A stretch of 64,000 nucleotides of DNA from DATARH01 sp963847345 (GTDB lineage Bacteria; Pseudomonadota; Alphaproteobacteria; ATCC43930; CGMCC-115725), in assembly GCA_963847345.1 (NCBI GenBank), contig CAWJZU010000037.1, forward strand, positions 186,001 through 250,000, given 5' to 3'. Within the stretch, counting starts at the first letter, position 1. Each line of letters begins with the position of its first letter. A program made the translations under genes and the position numbers. The notes below the pieces were generated by a model that saw nothing but the letters and a program-made list of their open reading frames with translations, searched no databases and had not been told where the DNA came from. This document shows positions 28,845 to 38,152 of this stretch, piece by piece.

Positions 28845-30062
28845 ATGATTTGGAAGAGTGAGGGCGGCGGCCCTTGGGGCGCCGGACCTCGCGGTGGCGG
28901 AGGTGGCAGCCCCTGGGGCAGCGGCCGCGGCGGCCCGGGCGGCCCGCGCGGACCAACGCCGCCGAATCTTGAGGAAATTCTGCGGCGCAGCCAGGACCGT
29001 TTCCGGCGCCTGCTGCCAGGCGGCTTGGGCAGCGCGGCCGGAATCGGGCTCGTGGTCGCCGCCATTCTCGTTCTGTGGCTGGTGAGCGGCTTCTACCGGG
29101 TTCTCCCCGACCAGCAGGGCATTGTCCTGCGCTTCGGCGCGTATAACCGCACGACGCAGCCGGGTCTCAACTACCATCTGCCCGCCCCAATCGAGACGGT
29201 GCTGACGCCAAGCGTGACGCATATCAACCGGACCGAGATCGGCTATCGCACGAGCGATGCGCGTGGCGCGGCAGGCCGGCAGGTCGCCGAGGAAGCGCTG
29301 ATGCTGACCGGCGACGAAAACATCGTCGACATCAACTTTACCGTCTTCTGGCTGATCAAGGACGCGCAGTCGTATCTTTTCAACATCCGCAACCCCGATG
29401 CGACAGTCAAATCAGCCGCCGAAAGCGCGATGCGCGAGGTGGTCGGCGAGACCCCGATCGCGGCGGCGCTGGCGGAGGGGCGCGGCAAGATCGAGTCGCA
29501 GACCCAGGCGCTGCTGCAGCGCATCCTCAACTCGTACGGCGCCGGCATCCAGATCACGCAGGTGCAGATGGCCAAGGTCGATCCCCCGGCTCCGGTCATT
29601 GACGCGTTCCGGGACGTGCAGCGGGCGCTGGCCGACCGCGAGCGGCTACGCAATGAGGCCGAGGCCTACCGCAACGACATCCTGCCGCGGGCGCGCGGCG
29701 AGGCGGCTCAGATCAAGCAGGGGGCCGACGCCTACCGCGCGGAGGTTATCGCGCGGGCACAGGGCGACGCCGACCGTTTCCTGTCGGTCTATAACGCGTT
29801 CAAGCAGGCCGAGGACGTAACGCTGCAGCGGCTCTATCTCGAAACAATGGAAGAAATCCTGAAGAACAGCAGAAAAATCATCATCGACAAGGCGGCTCAG
29901 GGCAACACTGGCGTGCTGCCCTACCTACCGCTTCCCGAACTGCTGCAACCCGCCCCGGGCAATGCCCACGCGCCGTCTCCTCAGTCGTCGGCGGGTTCCG
30001 GTCCCGGGTCGGCGGTACCGCCGGTCTCGGGGTCTGCGTCGAGCGCGGGACGACGGCGATGA
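28845..30062 (+). CDS. hflK: FtsH protease regulator subunit HflK
   Basis: The 405-residue SPFH/band-7 protein has a Gly/Pro-rich cytoplasmic N-terminus (GGGPWGAGPRGGGGGSPWG), one membrane segment (AAGIGLVVAAILVLWLVSGF), then the band-7 domain and a coiled region rich in Ala/Arg/Glu. HflK and HflC form a cage around FtsH in the inner membrane and control its proteolysis. The ATG at 28845 is preceded by AAGGG and begins the typical HflK leader; a longer in-frame extension of 57 codons is unlike the family. The stop overlaps hflC (ATGA). Confidence 0.94.
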   Translation: MIWKSEGGGPWGAGPRGGGGGSPWGSGRGGPGGPRGPTPPNLEEILRRSQDRFRRLLPGGLGSAAGIGLVVAAILVLWLVSGFYRVLPDQQGIVLRFGAYNRTTQPGLNYHLPAPIETVLTPSVTHINRTEIGYRTSDARGAAGRQVAEEALMLTGDENIVDINFTVFWLIKDAQSYLFNIRNPDATVKSAAESAMREVVGETPIAAALAEGRGKIESQTQALLQRILNSYGAGIQITQVQMAKVDPPAPVIDAFRDVQRALADRERLRNEAEAYRNDILPRARGEAAQIKQGADAYRAEVIARAQGDADRFLSVYNAFKQAEDVTLQRLYLETMEEILKNSRKIIIDKAAQGNTGVLPYLPLPELLQPAPGNAHAPSPQSSAGSGPGSAVPPVSGSASSAGRRR

Positions 30063-31114
30063 ACACCCGCTTGCTTGTCATCGTCGGCGCCGTGCTGGTC
30101 GTGGCCGGCATCCTGCTGACCAGCGCCTTCTTCATCGTCGAGCAGACCGAGCAGGCCCTCGTGCTGCAACTCGGCGAGGTGCGGCGCGTGATCCAAGAGC
30201 CCGGGCTGAACATGAAGCGGCCGTTCATCGAGGACGTGATCACCTATGACAAGCGGGTGCTCGATTTCGAGCCGCCGCACGAGGAGGTCATCGTTTCCGA
30301 TCAGAAGCGGCTCGTCGTCGATGCCTATACGCGTTACCGCATCGTCAACCCGCTGCTGTTCTATCAAACGGTCGGAACCGAGGCGGGGGTGCGGGCGCGG
30401 CTTTCCTCGCTCGTGACCGGCAGCCTGCGCCGCGTGCTGGGCAGTGTCACGCTGAGTGACATCCTGTCCGCGAAGCGCGATGCGATCATGGTTCAGATCC
30501 GCGATGATGTGGCTGCTCAGGCGCGGCCGTTCGGCATCGAGGTCGTCGACGTGCGTCTCAGGCGCGCCGATCTGCCGGAAGAGAATAGCCAGGCGATTTA
30601 CGCCCGCATGCAATCCGAGCGCGAACAGCAGGCACGACAGTATCGCGGCGAAGGTGCCGAGGCGGCGCAGACCGTGCGCGCCAATGCCGAGCGCGAGCGC
30701 ACGATCATTTTGGCGGACGCGCAGCGCGATGCGCAGCGGGTGCGCGGCGATGGCGACGCTCAGGCAACGCGGACCTATGGCGACGCGTTCGGGCAGGACA
30801 AGCAGTTCTTTGCATTCTATCGCTCGCTGCAGGCCTATCGCGACGCGCTCAACGGCAAGGACACCGCTTTCGTGCTGTCGCCCGAGGGAAATTTTTTCAA
30901 ATTTTTCAGCGGAGTGCCCGCGGGAATTTCAACGGCCGGCGCGACCGCGCCGCAGCCTTCCGTCGCCGCGACCCAGGCGGCCCCGCCGTCCACCGCTGCG
31001 GCGCAATCACCGGGGCCGCCGACTACGGGCGCGACCGCCGCGACGGGAGTGCCTCGCACGATCGCCGGCCCGTCGCCGACCGATGCGGTTCCCGACGCGC
31101 CCCGGGCACCGTGA
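30059..31114 (+). CDS. hflC: FtsH protease regulator subunit HflC
   Basis: The 351-residue partner of HflK has an N-terminal membrane anchor (LLVIVGAVLVVAGILLTSAFFIV) and the band-7 domain with VEQTEQALVLQLGEVRRVIQEPGLNMKRPF. Its C-terminal helix includes YGDAFGQDKQFFAFYRSLQAYRDAL and SPEGNFFKFF, a typical HflC ending. A Pro/Ala/Thr-rich tail of about 60 residues follows, longer than in most relatives. The ATG at 30059 overlaps the hflK stop by four bases. Confidence 0.94.
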   Translation: MNTRLLVIVGAVLVVAGILLTSAFFIVEQTEQALVLQLGEVRRVIQEPGLNMKRPFIEDVITYDKRVLDFEPPHEEVIVSDQKRLVVDAYTRYRIVNPLLFYQTVGTEAGVRARLSSLVTGSLRRVLGSVTLSDILSAKRDAIMVQIRDDVAAQARPFGIEVVDVRLRRADLPEENSQAIYARMQSEREQQARQYRGEGAEAAQTVRANAERERTIILADAQRDAQRVRGDGDAQATRTYGDAFGQDKQFFAFYRSLQAYRDALNGKDTAFVLSPEGNFFKFFSGVPAGISTAGATAPQPSVAATQAAPPSTAAAQSPGPPTTGATAATGVPRTIAGPSPTDAVPDAPRAP

Positions 31115-31186
31115 CGACAGGCGCCGTGACGCCGGGACCGCTTCTGACCGCGGTTTTCAGCACGGCCAAATCGCCGCCTGGGGCTG

Positions 31187-31372
31187 ATGCGGGACCTGTG
31201 GACCGGACTGGCCCTTGTGCTTGTCGTCGAGGGCATCCTTTACGCTCTGTTCCCGCAAGGAATGAAGCGGGTGGCGGCGCGGACGATCCTGGTGCCGCCG
31301 CAAACCCTGCGCGGCGTCGGACTGCTGGTCGCCGCGATCGGCGTGGCGGTCATCTGGGTGTTGCGACGATAG
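31187..31372 (+). CDS. DUF2065 small membrane protein
   Basis: The 61-residue protein has two membrane segments (LWTGLALVLVVEGILYALFP and LRGVGLLVAAIGVAVIWVLRR) separated by a short basic loop. The DUF2065 family is regularly found between hflC and degP in Proteobacteria, and the position here is the same. Its function is not known; the context suggests a role with the HflKC/FtsH complex. Confidence 0.85.
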   Translation: MRDLWTGLALVLVVEGILYALFPQGMKRVAARTILVPPQTLRGVGLLVAAIGVAVIWVLRR

Positions 31373-31482
31373 TTGCGGGCGACATTGCGCGAACGGATCT
31401 GGTACATCCAACTGGCTTGCTGCGCGCTTGTCCCGTAATCTGTGGCGTGAATACGCCGGCGTTGCTGCAGGGAGTTGGGCCT

Positions 31483-32985
31483 GTGTCGTTTCTGTCGTTG
31501 CGCTTGCGGCGTCGGGCCGCAATTGCCGGGCTCGTGCTGTTTGTTGGGGGCACCCCCGCCGCAATGCCGGCATCCTCGGCGCATCCGGCGCCGGACGGTT
31601 TCGCCGATTTAGCCGAGAAGCTGCTGCCCTCGGTCGTCAACATCTCGACCACGCAAACGGTGAACACGGACAAGCCGGGCGAAGGTCTGCCGGGACGGCG
31701 GCGTCTGCCGCCGGGCTCGCCGCTCGAGGATTTTTTCAAGGATTTTCTCGAGCGCAACGGCCAGCGCGGCGAGAAGGCGGAACCGAAGTCGCGCAAGGCG
31801 ACCTCGCTCGGCTCCGGCTTTGTCGTCGATCCGACCGGCTATATCGTCACCAACAACCACGTGATCGAAGGAGCCGACGAGATCAACGTGATCCTGCACG
31901 ACGACACCCGCTTCAAGGCCGAAATCCTCGGGCGCGACAGCAAGACCGATGTGGCCGTACTGAAGATAAAGACCGACAAGAAACTGGTTCCCGCCACCTG
32001 GGGCGACAGCGACAAAGCGCGCGTCGGGGACTGGGTCCTGGCGATCGGCAATCCGTTCGGGCTTGGCGGCAGCGTCAGCGCCGGCATTTTGTCGGCCCGG
32101 CAGCGCGACATCCACTCGGGTCCTTACGATGACTATTTGCAAACCGACGCGGCGATCAACCGCGGCAACTCGGGCGGTCCGATGTTTAATGCGCAGGGTG
32201 AGGTAATTGGAATAAATACCGCGATCTACTCGCCGAGCGGCGGTTCGATCGGCATCGGGTTCGCGATCCCGTCCAATATCGCCCGCGAGATCGCGAACGA
32301 GCTCATCAGCGATCCCGAGCATGTCGTGCATCGCGGCTGGCTCGGCGTCCGCATTCAGGCGGTTACCGGCGAGGTTGCCGAGACGCTTGGCCTCGACGCG
32401 CCGCGCGGCGCGCTGGTCGCCAGCGTCAACGAAGACGGGCCGGCGCAGAACGGTGGCATTCAGCCCGGGGACGTGATCCTCAGCTTCGACGGCAAGCCGG
32501 TAAGCGACATGCGCCACCTGCCCCGCGTCGTCGCCGCAACCAAGGCCGGCAAGACCGTGCCGGTGACGGTATGGCGCAAGCGGCAGCAGGAAACGATCCA
32601 GGTCGCGGTCGGAAGATTGGACGAAACCGCTGAGGTCGCCGCCACGGACACGCCAAAAGACAAGCCGTCGAAATCGGAAAGCGCGACCGTCACGGCGCTC
32701 GGTCTGACCTTGTCGAACATCACCGAGGAGCTGAAGGGCAAGTTCTCGCTGAAGGACGACAAGGGAGCCGTCGTCGTCGAGGTCGCCAGCGGCAGCCCGG
32801 CGGCGAAGAAAGGGCTCGAACCCGGCGATGTCATCCTGGAGGCCTCGCAACAGGAGATCAAGACCGCGGGCCAGATCACCGCGAAGATCGAGGAAGCCAA
32901 GCGGGCCGGCCGCAGCTCGATCCTGGTGCTGGTCGATCGCCAGGGCGAGCTGCGCTTTTTCGCGCTGCGCCTCGACCAGGGTTGA
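31483..32985 (+). CDS. degP: Do-family serine endoprotease (DegP/HtrA)
   Basis: The periplasmic chaperone-protease of about 500 residues begins with a signal peptide (LRRRAAIAGLVLFVGGTPAAM). The trypsin-like domain has the triad His in TNNHVIEG, Asp in SKTDVAVLK and Ser in RGNSGGPM. Two PDZ domains follow (RGWLGVRIQAV onward and the C-terminal ALGLTLSNITEEL onward). It degrades misfolded envelope proteins. The GTG at 31483 is preferred because GGGAG lies eight bases upstream; GTG at 31447 is an alternative. The order hflK-hflC-DUF2065-degP points to a shared stress operon. Confidence 0.93.
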   Translation: MSFLSLRLRRRAAIAGLVLFVGGTPAAMPASSAHPAPDGFADLAEKLLPSVVNISTTQTVNTDKPGEGLPGRRRLPPGSPLEDFFKDFLERNGQRGEKAEPKSRKATSLGSGFVVDPTGYIVTNNHVIEGADEINVILHDDTRFKAEILGRDSKTDVAVLKIKTDKKLVPATWGDSDKARVGDWVLAIGNPFGLGGSVSAGILSARQRDIHSGPYDDYLQTDAAINRGNSGGPMFNAQGEVIGINTAIYSPSGGSIGIGFAIPSNIAREIANELISDPEHVVHRGWLGVRIQAVTGEVAETLGLDAPRGALVASVNEDGPAQNGGIQPGDVILSFDGKPVSDMRHLPRVVAATKAGKTVPVTVWRKRQQETIQVAVGRLDETAEVAATDTPKDKPSKSESATVTALGLTLSNITEELKGKFSLKDDKGAVVVEVASGSPAAKKGLEPGDVILEASQQEIKTAGQITAKIEEAKRAGRSSILVLVDRQGELRFFALRLDQG

Positions 32986-33008
32986 CCCGAAAAGGAGCGG
33001 CGGGAGCT

Positions 33009-33896
33009 TCAGCCGGGATCGATTTCCGATTGCCGATATCCCTGGGCGTAGAGCAGCGCGGTCAGATCGGCGTGCTCGATGCGCGAGCGCGACGCGGCGG
33101 CGACCGCCGGTTTGGCATGGAACGCGACACCGAGCCCGGCCGCTTGCAGCATCGGCAGGTCGTTGGCGCCGTCGCCGACCGCCAGCGTGGCTGAGATCGG
33201 GACGCCCTCTTGCGCCGCGAGAGCGACGAGCGCGTCGCGTTTCGCGTCGCGATCGACGAGCGGTGTCCGCACCGTGCCGGCGATCCGTCCCTCGGAGATG
33301 TCGAGGCAGTTGGCGACGACCCGGTCGAAGCCGAGCGAAGCAGCAATTGGCTCGGCGAAAACCGTGAAGCCGCCCGAGACCAGCGCGGTGCGCACGCCGG
33401 CGGCGCGCGATGTCGCGACGAGCGCGCGCGCGCCGGGCATTACGCGGATGCGCCGCGCCGCGTCATCGAGCACCGATACCGGCAGGTCCTTTAGCAACGC
33501 GACCCGTTCGGCGAGGGCGGCGGCGAAATCGAGTTCGCCGTTCATCGCGCGCCGCGTGATCTCGGCGACTTGGGGGCGCATGCCGACGAAATCGGCCAGC
33601 TCGTCGAGCATCTCGTTCTCGATGATCGTCGATTCGAGATCGGCGACGAGGACCCGCTTGCGGCGCCCCGCGAGCGGCTGCGCGATGACGTCGATCGCGG
33701 CATCGCCGATGACGTCGCGGGCGGCGCATTCGGCCGTGTCGGGCGCAATGCTGCCGAGCGCGAGGTCGCACGCGATCCCCGGCGCGAGCCAGTCGGGTTC
33801 GGCTCGGATGTAGAGCACGGCGGCGATCGCAGCGGCGATGTCGGGCAGCGCGTCGGTTGAGCCGGACCCGCCGATCAGCGTCATAATGCACGTCAC
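33009..33896 (-). CDS. serB: Phosphoserine phosphatase
   Basis: The 295-residue enzyme of the HAD superfamily removes phosphate from L-phosphoserine in the last step of serine synthesis. Motif I reads VLVADLESTIIENEMLDELAD; the expected D-x-D-S/T is here D-x-E-S-T, so the acid/base aspartate is a glutamate. Motif II is ALVSGGFTVFAE (Ser), motif III the lysine in RDAKRDAL, and motif IV AVGDGANDLPML. The N-terminal 80 residues form the ACT-like regulatory part. It is convergent with degP and divergent from aspC, an amino-acid gene. Confidence 0.92.
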   Translation of the reverse strand: MTCIMTLIGGSGSTDALPDIAAAIAAVLYIRAEPDWLAPGIACDLALGSIAPDTAECAARDVIGDAAIDVIAQPLAGRRKRVLVADLESTIIENEMLDELADFVGMRPQVAEITRRAMNGELDFAAALAERVALLKDLPVSVLDDAARRIRVMPGARALVATSRAAGVRTALVSGGFTVFAEPIAASLGFDRVVANCLDISEGRIAGTVRTPLVDRDAKRDALVALAAQEGVPISATLAVGDGANDLPMLQAAGLGVAFHAKPAVAAASRSRIEHADLTALLYAQGYRQSEIDPG

Positions 33897-33980
33897 TCTG
33901 ACGGCTCCGCTGTTGCTACGCTCTTCACAGACAGACGGCTCGCGATTAGGTTAGAAGGCCTTCCACGCCGGATTCCCGAA

Positions 33981-35183
33981 ATGAGCTTTCTCGCCGACCG
34001 TCTCGCTCGCGTAAAGCCCTCGCCGACCATGGCGATCACCGCGCTTGCCACCGAGCTGAAAGCGGCCGGGCGCGACATCATCAGCCTATCGGTCGGGGAA
34101 CCCGATTTCGATACACCGCCGAACATCCAGGAGGCCGGCATCGCGGCCATAAGACGCGGTGAGACGCGTTACACCGTTTTCGACGGGCGCATCGAGCTGA
34201 AGCGCGCGATCTGCGCCAAGTTCGAGCGCGAGAATGGCCTAAAATACAACACCTCGCAGATCACGGTCAGCAGCGGCGGCAAGCAGGTCTTGTACAACGC
34301 GATGGTCGCGACGCTGTCGCCCGGCGACGAGGTCGTGATCCCGGCGCCGTATTGGGTGTCGTATCCGGAGATGGTGCTGCTGTGCGACGGCGAGCCGGTG
34401 CCGGTCGCCTGCCCGCAGAACAACGGCTTCAAGCTGCGCCCCGATGACCTCGACACGGCGATCACGCCAAGGACGAAGTGGCTGATCCTGAACTCACCTT
34501 CGAACCCGACCGGCGCTGCCTATAGCGAAAGCGAGCTGAGGGAATTGGCCGAGGTGTTGCTAAAGCACGAGCATGTCTGGGTCATGACCGACGACATGTA
34601 CGAGCACGTCGTCTATGACGATTTTCCCTATCGGACGATCGCGCAGGTCGAGCCGCGGCTTTACGACCGCACGCTGACCGTCAACGGCGTTTCGAAGGCG
34701 TATTGCATGACCGGCTGGCGGATCGGCTATGGCGGCGGCCCGACCCACCTGATCAAGGCGATGGGCGCGATCCAGTCGAATTCGACGGCGAACCCGTGCT
34801 CGATCAGCCAGGCCGCCGCGATCGAGGCGCTGACCGGGCCGCAGGATTTTATTCCGAAGCACCAGGGGCTGTTTAAGGAACGGCGCGACCTCGTCGTCGA
34901 CTGGCTTAATCGCATTCCGGGTCTGCATTGCCACCGGCCGGACGGGGCGTTCTACGTCTATCCGTCCTGCGCCGGGACGCTCGGCAAGCAAACCGCGGAC
35001 GGCAAGGTGATCGAGACCGACGAGGATTTCGTTCGCTATCTGCTGGAGGCCGAGGGGGTGGCGGTCGTGCATGGCGGCGCGTTCGGGCTCGCGCCGCATT
35101 TCCGCATCTCCTACGCGACCTCGACCGAGGAATTGCGCGACGCCTGCACCCGCATCGAACGCGCCTGCCGCGCGCTGGTGTAA
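33981..35183 (+). CDS. aspC: Aspartate aminotransferase, class I/II PLP-dependent
   Basis: The 400-residue fold-type I aminotransferase has SVGEPDFDTPPNI, the cofactor-binding AxxWVSYPE loop, NSPSNPTG, and the PLP lysine in NGVSKAYCMTGWRIGYGG, with the C-terminal FRISYATS arginine that binds the substrate carboxylate. These match the Ib subgroup of aspartate/prephenate aminotransferases common in alphaproteobacteria. It transfers amino groups between aspartate and 2-oxoglutarate and may also act on prephenate. The start is the ATG at 33981. Confidence 0.93.
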   Translation: MSFLADRLARVKPSPTMAITALATELKAAGRDIISLSVGEPDFDTPPNIQEAGIAAIRRGETRYTVFDGRIELKRAICAKFERENGLKYNTSQITVSSGGKQVLYNAMVATLSPGDEVVIPAPYWVSYPEMVLLCDGEPVPVACPQNNGFKLRPDDLDTAITPRTKWLILNSPSNPTGAAYSESELRELAEVLLKHEHVWVMTDDMYEHVVYDDFPYRTIAQVEPRLYDRTLTVNGVSKAYCMTGWRIGYGGGPTHLIKAMGAIQSNSTANPCSISQAAAIEALTGPQDFIPKHQGLFKERRDLVVDWLNRIPGLHCHRPDGAFYVYPSCAGTLGKQTADGKVIETDEDFVRYLLEAEGVAVVHGGAFGLAPHFRISYATSTEELRDACTRIERACRALV

Positions 35184-35206
35184 CCGCGGCAAGAACAAGC
35201 AACTCC

Positions 35207-35314
35207 GTGCCCGGTCTTGAGCCGGGCACCCGTGTCTTGTCGGGAGTTGCGAAGAAGCGGATGCCGACCGATCGAATCCGTGGGCTGAAGGCCCACGGAT
35301 CAAGCCCGGGCTTG
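35207..35314. repeat. Cluster of three palindromes between aspC and the MetE-like gene
   Basis: Three palindromes occur in 108 bases: GTGCCCGG/CCGGGCAC with a 7-base loop (35207-35229), ATCCGTGGGC/GCCCACGGAT with a 5-base loop (35276-35300), and the perfect 14-mer CAAGCCCGGGCTTG (35301-35314). None has a T-run. The GCCCGG core is shared by the first and last. This looks like a REP-type element inserted after aspC; it could reduce read-through. Confidence 0.6.
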
Positions 35315-35391
35315 ACGAAATTACCGGCAGGTACGCAAGGAGCTGCTATCCTTGCCTATCGTCTCGCCGGCCCTCGCGATCGGAATTCGTC

Positions 35392-36573
35392 ATGCTTACG
35401 ACCACAAGCGACATGATCCTGCCGACCGCGATCACCGGGTCGTATCCGCGCCCTTTGTGGTACGACGCGAACCTGCAGGGCCGCTCGTTCAAAACGATGT
35501 TGGGCGATTCGCTGTTCCGCGAGCAGTATCTCGACGCGGTTACGGCGATCATCAACGCGCAGGAAGCGGCCGGTCTCGACATCGTGACCGACGGCGACAG
35601 CCGGTTCGATCTCGCGGTCGGCGGCAAGTCGTGGTTCTTCTATCCGATCGAGCGGCTGGGCGGCGTCACCGGCCACCGCGACACCTCGCGCGGCTGGATG
35701 CGGCGCCAAGGCGCCGGGCTGCGGCCGGGAAAAATCCTGTGGGAAGTGCAGGAGGCCTATCAGCCGGGCGTCGTCACCGACAAGCTGACCCGCGGCCCGC
35801 TCGAATACACCGCGATCTGGCAGGTGGCGCAGCGTCTCACCGACAAGCCGGTCAAGTTCGGCGCGATCTGCGCTCCCGGCATCGCCAGCATGCTGTGGGA
35901 CGAGCATTACCACGACGACAAGGCGCTGATCCTCGATCTCTGCGATATCATGAACGCCGAGTTCAAGGAGCTGGCCGCGGCCGGCTGCCCGGTGATCCAG
36001 GTCGAGGAACCGCGCCACCACGGCATGACGACGCTGCCCGATTGCTCCGACGGCGATCTCGAATTCCAGACCGAGGCGTTCAACCGCCAGCTCGACGGGG
36101 TGAACGCGGAGATCTGGGTGCATTGCTGCTGGGGCAACCCGAACCAGCAGCGCGTCTACGACCCGGTGCCGAGCTACGAGCGCGCCCTGCCGCATCTGCT
36201 GCAGCTTAAGTGCGACGTGATCACGTTCGAATCCGCCTCGACCGGCGGCAAGGATCTGTCGCTGTTCGCGAAATACCCGACCGACAAGAAGATCGGCATC
36301 GGCGTCGTCAGCCATACCGACACGGTCGTCGAGCCGCCCGAAAAGGTCGCGAACCTGATCCGCAAGGCGCTCGAATACATTCCGAAAGAGCGTCTCGTCA
36401 TCACGACCGATTGCGGTTTCGGCCGCGAGGGCCTGTCACGCCGCATCGCCTATTACAAATGCGTGGCATTGGTTGAGGGCACCAACATCGTGCGCCGCGA
36501 ACTGGGCCTGCCGGAGGCTCGGATACGCGCCGCCGACCCGCGTCTCTATTTCGCGACGGCGCGCGGCGCCTAA
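35392..36573 (+). CDS. Cobalamin-independent methionine synthase (MetE) catalytic-domain protein
   Basis: The 393-residue protein corresponds only to the C-terminal catalytic half of MetE. Zinc ligand candidates are all visible: His and Cys in WVHCCWGN, Glu in ITFESASTG, and Cys in TTDCGFGREG. The N-terminal domain that binds the polyglutamate tail of folate in long MetE is absent, as in 'core-MetE' and related methyltransferases. It may methylate homocysteine or another thiol from an unusual donor, or cleave a thioether. The start is the ATG at 35392 (an ATG at 35413 is possible). Confidence 0.88.
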   Translation: MLTTTSDMILPTAITGSYPRPLWYDANLQGRSFKTMLGDSLFREQYLDAVTAIINAQEAAGLDIVTDGDSRFDLAVGGKSWFFYPIERLGGVTGHRDTSRGWMRRQGAGLRPGKILWEVQEAYQPGVVTDKLTRGPLEYTAIWQVAQRLTDKPVKFGAICAPGIASMLWDEHYHDDKALILDLCDIMNAEFKELAAAGCPVIQVEEPRHHGMTTLPDCSDGDLEFQTEAFNRQLDGVNAEIWVHCCWGNPNQQRVYDPVPSYERALPHLLQLKCDVITFESASTGGKDLSLFAKYPTDKKIGIGVVSHTDTVVEPPEKVANLIRKALEYIPKERLVITTDCGFGREGLSRRIAYYKCVALVEGTNIVRRELGLPEARIRAADPRLYFATARGA

Positions 36574-36680
36574 CGCTCCGCTGCCGTCAGCTGCGTCCGG
36601 CATCGCGCCGCATTGACGTCGCCTGCCGCTGGGCCATTGTCCCCGGGCGCGTTCGGGCCATCTCGGAGAAATCATCGAAA

Positions 36681-37319
36681 ATGCAGGCAATGTTTCACCG
36701 CCGTCAGATGCTCGGGGCGGCGCTTCTGCTGTTCCTGTCGGCCGCGGCCGAGGCGGCGGCGCCGGCACCGGCGCAGCTCACCGCCCAGGACACGCTCGAA
36801 CTGCAGCGCATCGCCGCGTATCTGAACAATATCCGCACGATGACGGCGCGGTTTCAGCAGGTCGCGAGCAACGGGACCAGCACCGGGCGGCTGTGGGTGG
36901 CGCGTCCCGGCCGCATGCGCTTCGAGTATGACCCGCCCACCCAGATCGCGCTGCTCGCCGATACCCAGAGCGTATATTATTGGGACAAGGAGCTAAACCA
37001 GACGTCCAAATACGAGCTGCGGCAGACGCCGGCATGGTTCTTCCTGCGCGATCCGATCAGCTTCGGCGGCGATGTCGTCGTAACCCGATTCGAGCGCGCC
37101 GGCGGCATCATCCGGGTCACGGTGGTCGAGAGCGCCCACGCGGATCTCGGATCGCTGACGCTGGTACTCCGCGAGAACCCGCTCGCCTTGGTGCAGTGGA
37201 TTGTGGTCGATCAGCAGGGCAAGACAACCACGGTATCACTGTATGATACGCAATTCGGGGTGGCGCTTGATCCGGGGATGTTCCAGTATGGATCGCTGTT
37301 CGCCGGACCCAGGCGCTAG
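36681..37319 (+). CDS. lolA: LolA-like outer-membrane lipoprotein carrier protein
   Basis: The 212-residue periplasmic protein starts with a signal peptide (RRQMLGAALLLFLSAAAEAAA). It has the LolA pattern: IAAYLNNIRTMTARFQQV, the basic GRLWVARPGRMRFEYDPP, LLADTQSVYYWDKELNQTSKYEL, and later DQQGKTTTVSLYDTQFGVALDPGMFQY. LolA ferries lipoproteins from the inner to the outer membrane. No lolB or ftsK is adjacent, so a LolA-like paralog cannot be excluded. The start is the ATG at 36681. Confidence 0.88.
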   Translation: MQAMFHRRQMLGAALLLFLSAAAEAAAPAPAQLTAQDTLELQRIAAYLNNIRTMTARFQQVASNGTSTGRLWVARPGRMRFEYDPPTQIALLADTQSVYYWDKELNQTSKYELRQTPAWFFLRDPISFGGDVVVTRFERAGGIIRVTVVESAHADLGSLTLVLRENPLALVQWIVVDQQGKTTTVSLYDTQFGVALDPGMFQYGSLFAGPRR

Positions 37320-37343
37320 GCCCAATCGAAAAGAGCGAAAATA

Positions 37344-38123
37344 ATGTCCGGTCGCAGTCTTCCGCTTATCGGCATTCCGTCTTGCATTCGCACGATCCAC
37401 GAGCGTGGATTTCATACCGTCAGCGAGCACTATACGGCAGCCGTCATCGCGGTCGCGGAATGCCTGCCGGTCCTGATCCCGGCGGTGGGGCCGAAAACCG
37501 ATTGCACCGCGCTGCTTGATCGGATCGACGGCTTGCTCTTGACCGGCAGCCCGTCGAATGTAGAGCCGCACCATTATGGCGGGCCGCCGAGCATGGAAGG
37601 CACGCTGCACGACCCCGACCGCGACGCGACGACATTGCCGCTGATTCGCGAGGCGGTGCGCCGCGACATGCCGGTGCTGGCGATCTGCCGCGGCATCCAG
37701 GAGCTGAACGTCGCGCTCGGCGGCAGCCTGTACCAGCGTATTTTCGAAATGCCGGAGCGGTTCAACCATCGCCGGCGGCGGCGCGACATGACGATGGAGG
37801 AGCGCTACGCGCCCTCTCATCCGGTCGCGCTCACCGAAGGCGGCCGGTTGGCCGAACTGATCGGCGCCGAGGAGATCATGGTCAATTCGCTGCACGGGCA
37901 GGGCATCGACCAGCCCGCCCCCGGGCTGCTCGTCGAGGCGGTCGCGCCCGATGGCCAAATCGAGGCGGTCAGTTTGCCGGGCGCGCGCTTTGTTGTCGGC
38001 GTGCAGTGGCACCCGGAATACCGGGCGGCCGAGAACCCGATGTCGCGGGCATTATTTGGCGCTTTTGCGCATGCCTGCCATGCAACTGACGCGCAAGATG
38101 CGGCGAACCGTCGCGCAGCTTAA
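37344..38123 (+). CDS. puuD: Gamma-glutamyl-gamma-aminobutyrate hydrolase / class I amidotransferase (peptidase C26)
   Basis: The 259-residue protein has the C26 catalytic set: nucleophile Cys in LAICRGIQELNVALGG, the His-Glu dyad in GVQWHPEY, and the conserved DGLLLTGSPSNVEPHHYG and NSLHGQGID segments. PuuD-type enzymes release GABA from gamma-glutamyl-GABA in putrescine use. No other puu genes are present, so the exact substrate is inferred from family only. The start is the ATG at 37344, 25 bases after lolA. Confidence 0.87.
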   Translation: MSGRSLPLIGIPSCIRTIHERGFHTVSEHYTAAVIAVAECLPVLIPAVGPKTDCTALLDRIDGLLLTGSPSNVEPHHYGGPPSMEGTLHDPDRDATTLPLIREAVRRDMPVLAICRGIQELNVALGGSLYQRIFEMPERFNHRRRRRDMTMEERYAPSHPVALTEGGRLAELIGAEEIMVNSLHGQGIDQPAPGLLVEAVAPDGQIEAVSLPGARFVVGVQWHPEYRAAENPMSRALFGAFAHACHATDAQDAANRRAA

Positions 38124-38152
38124 GCTTGAATTTTTGAAAGTTCCCGATTTGT

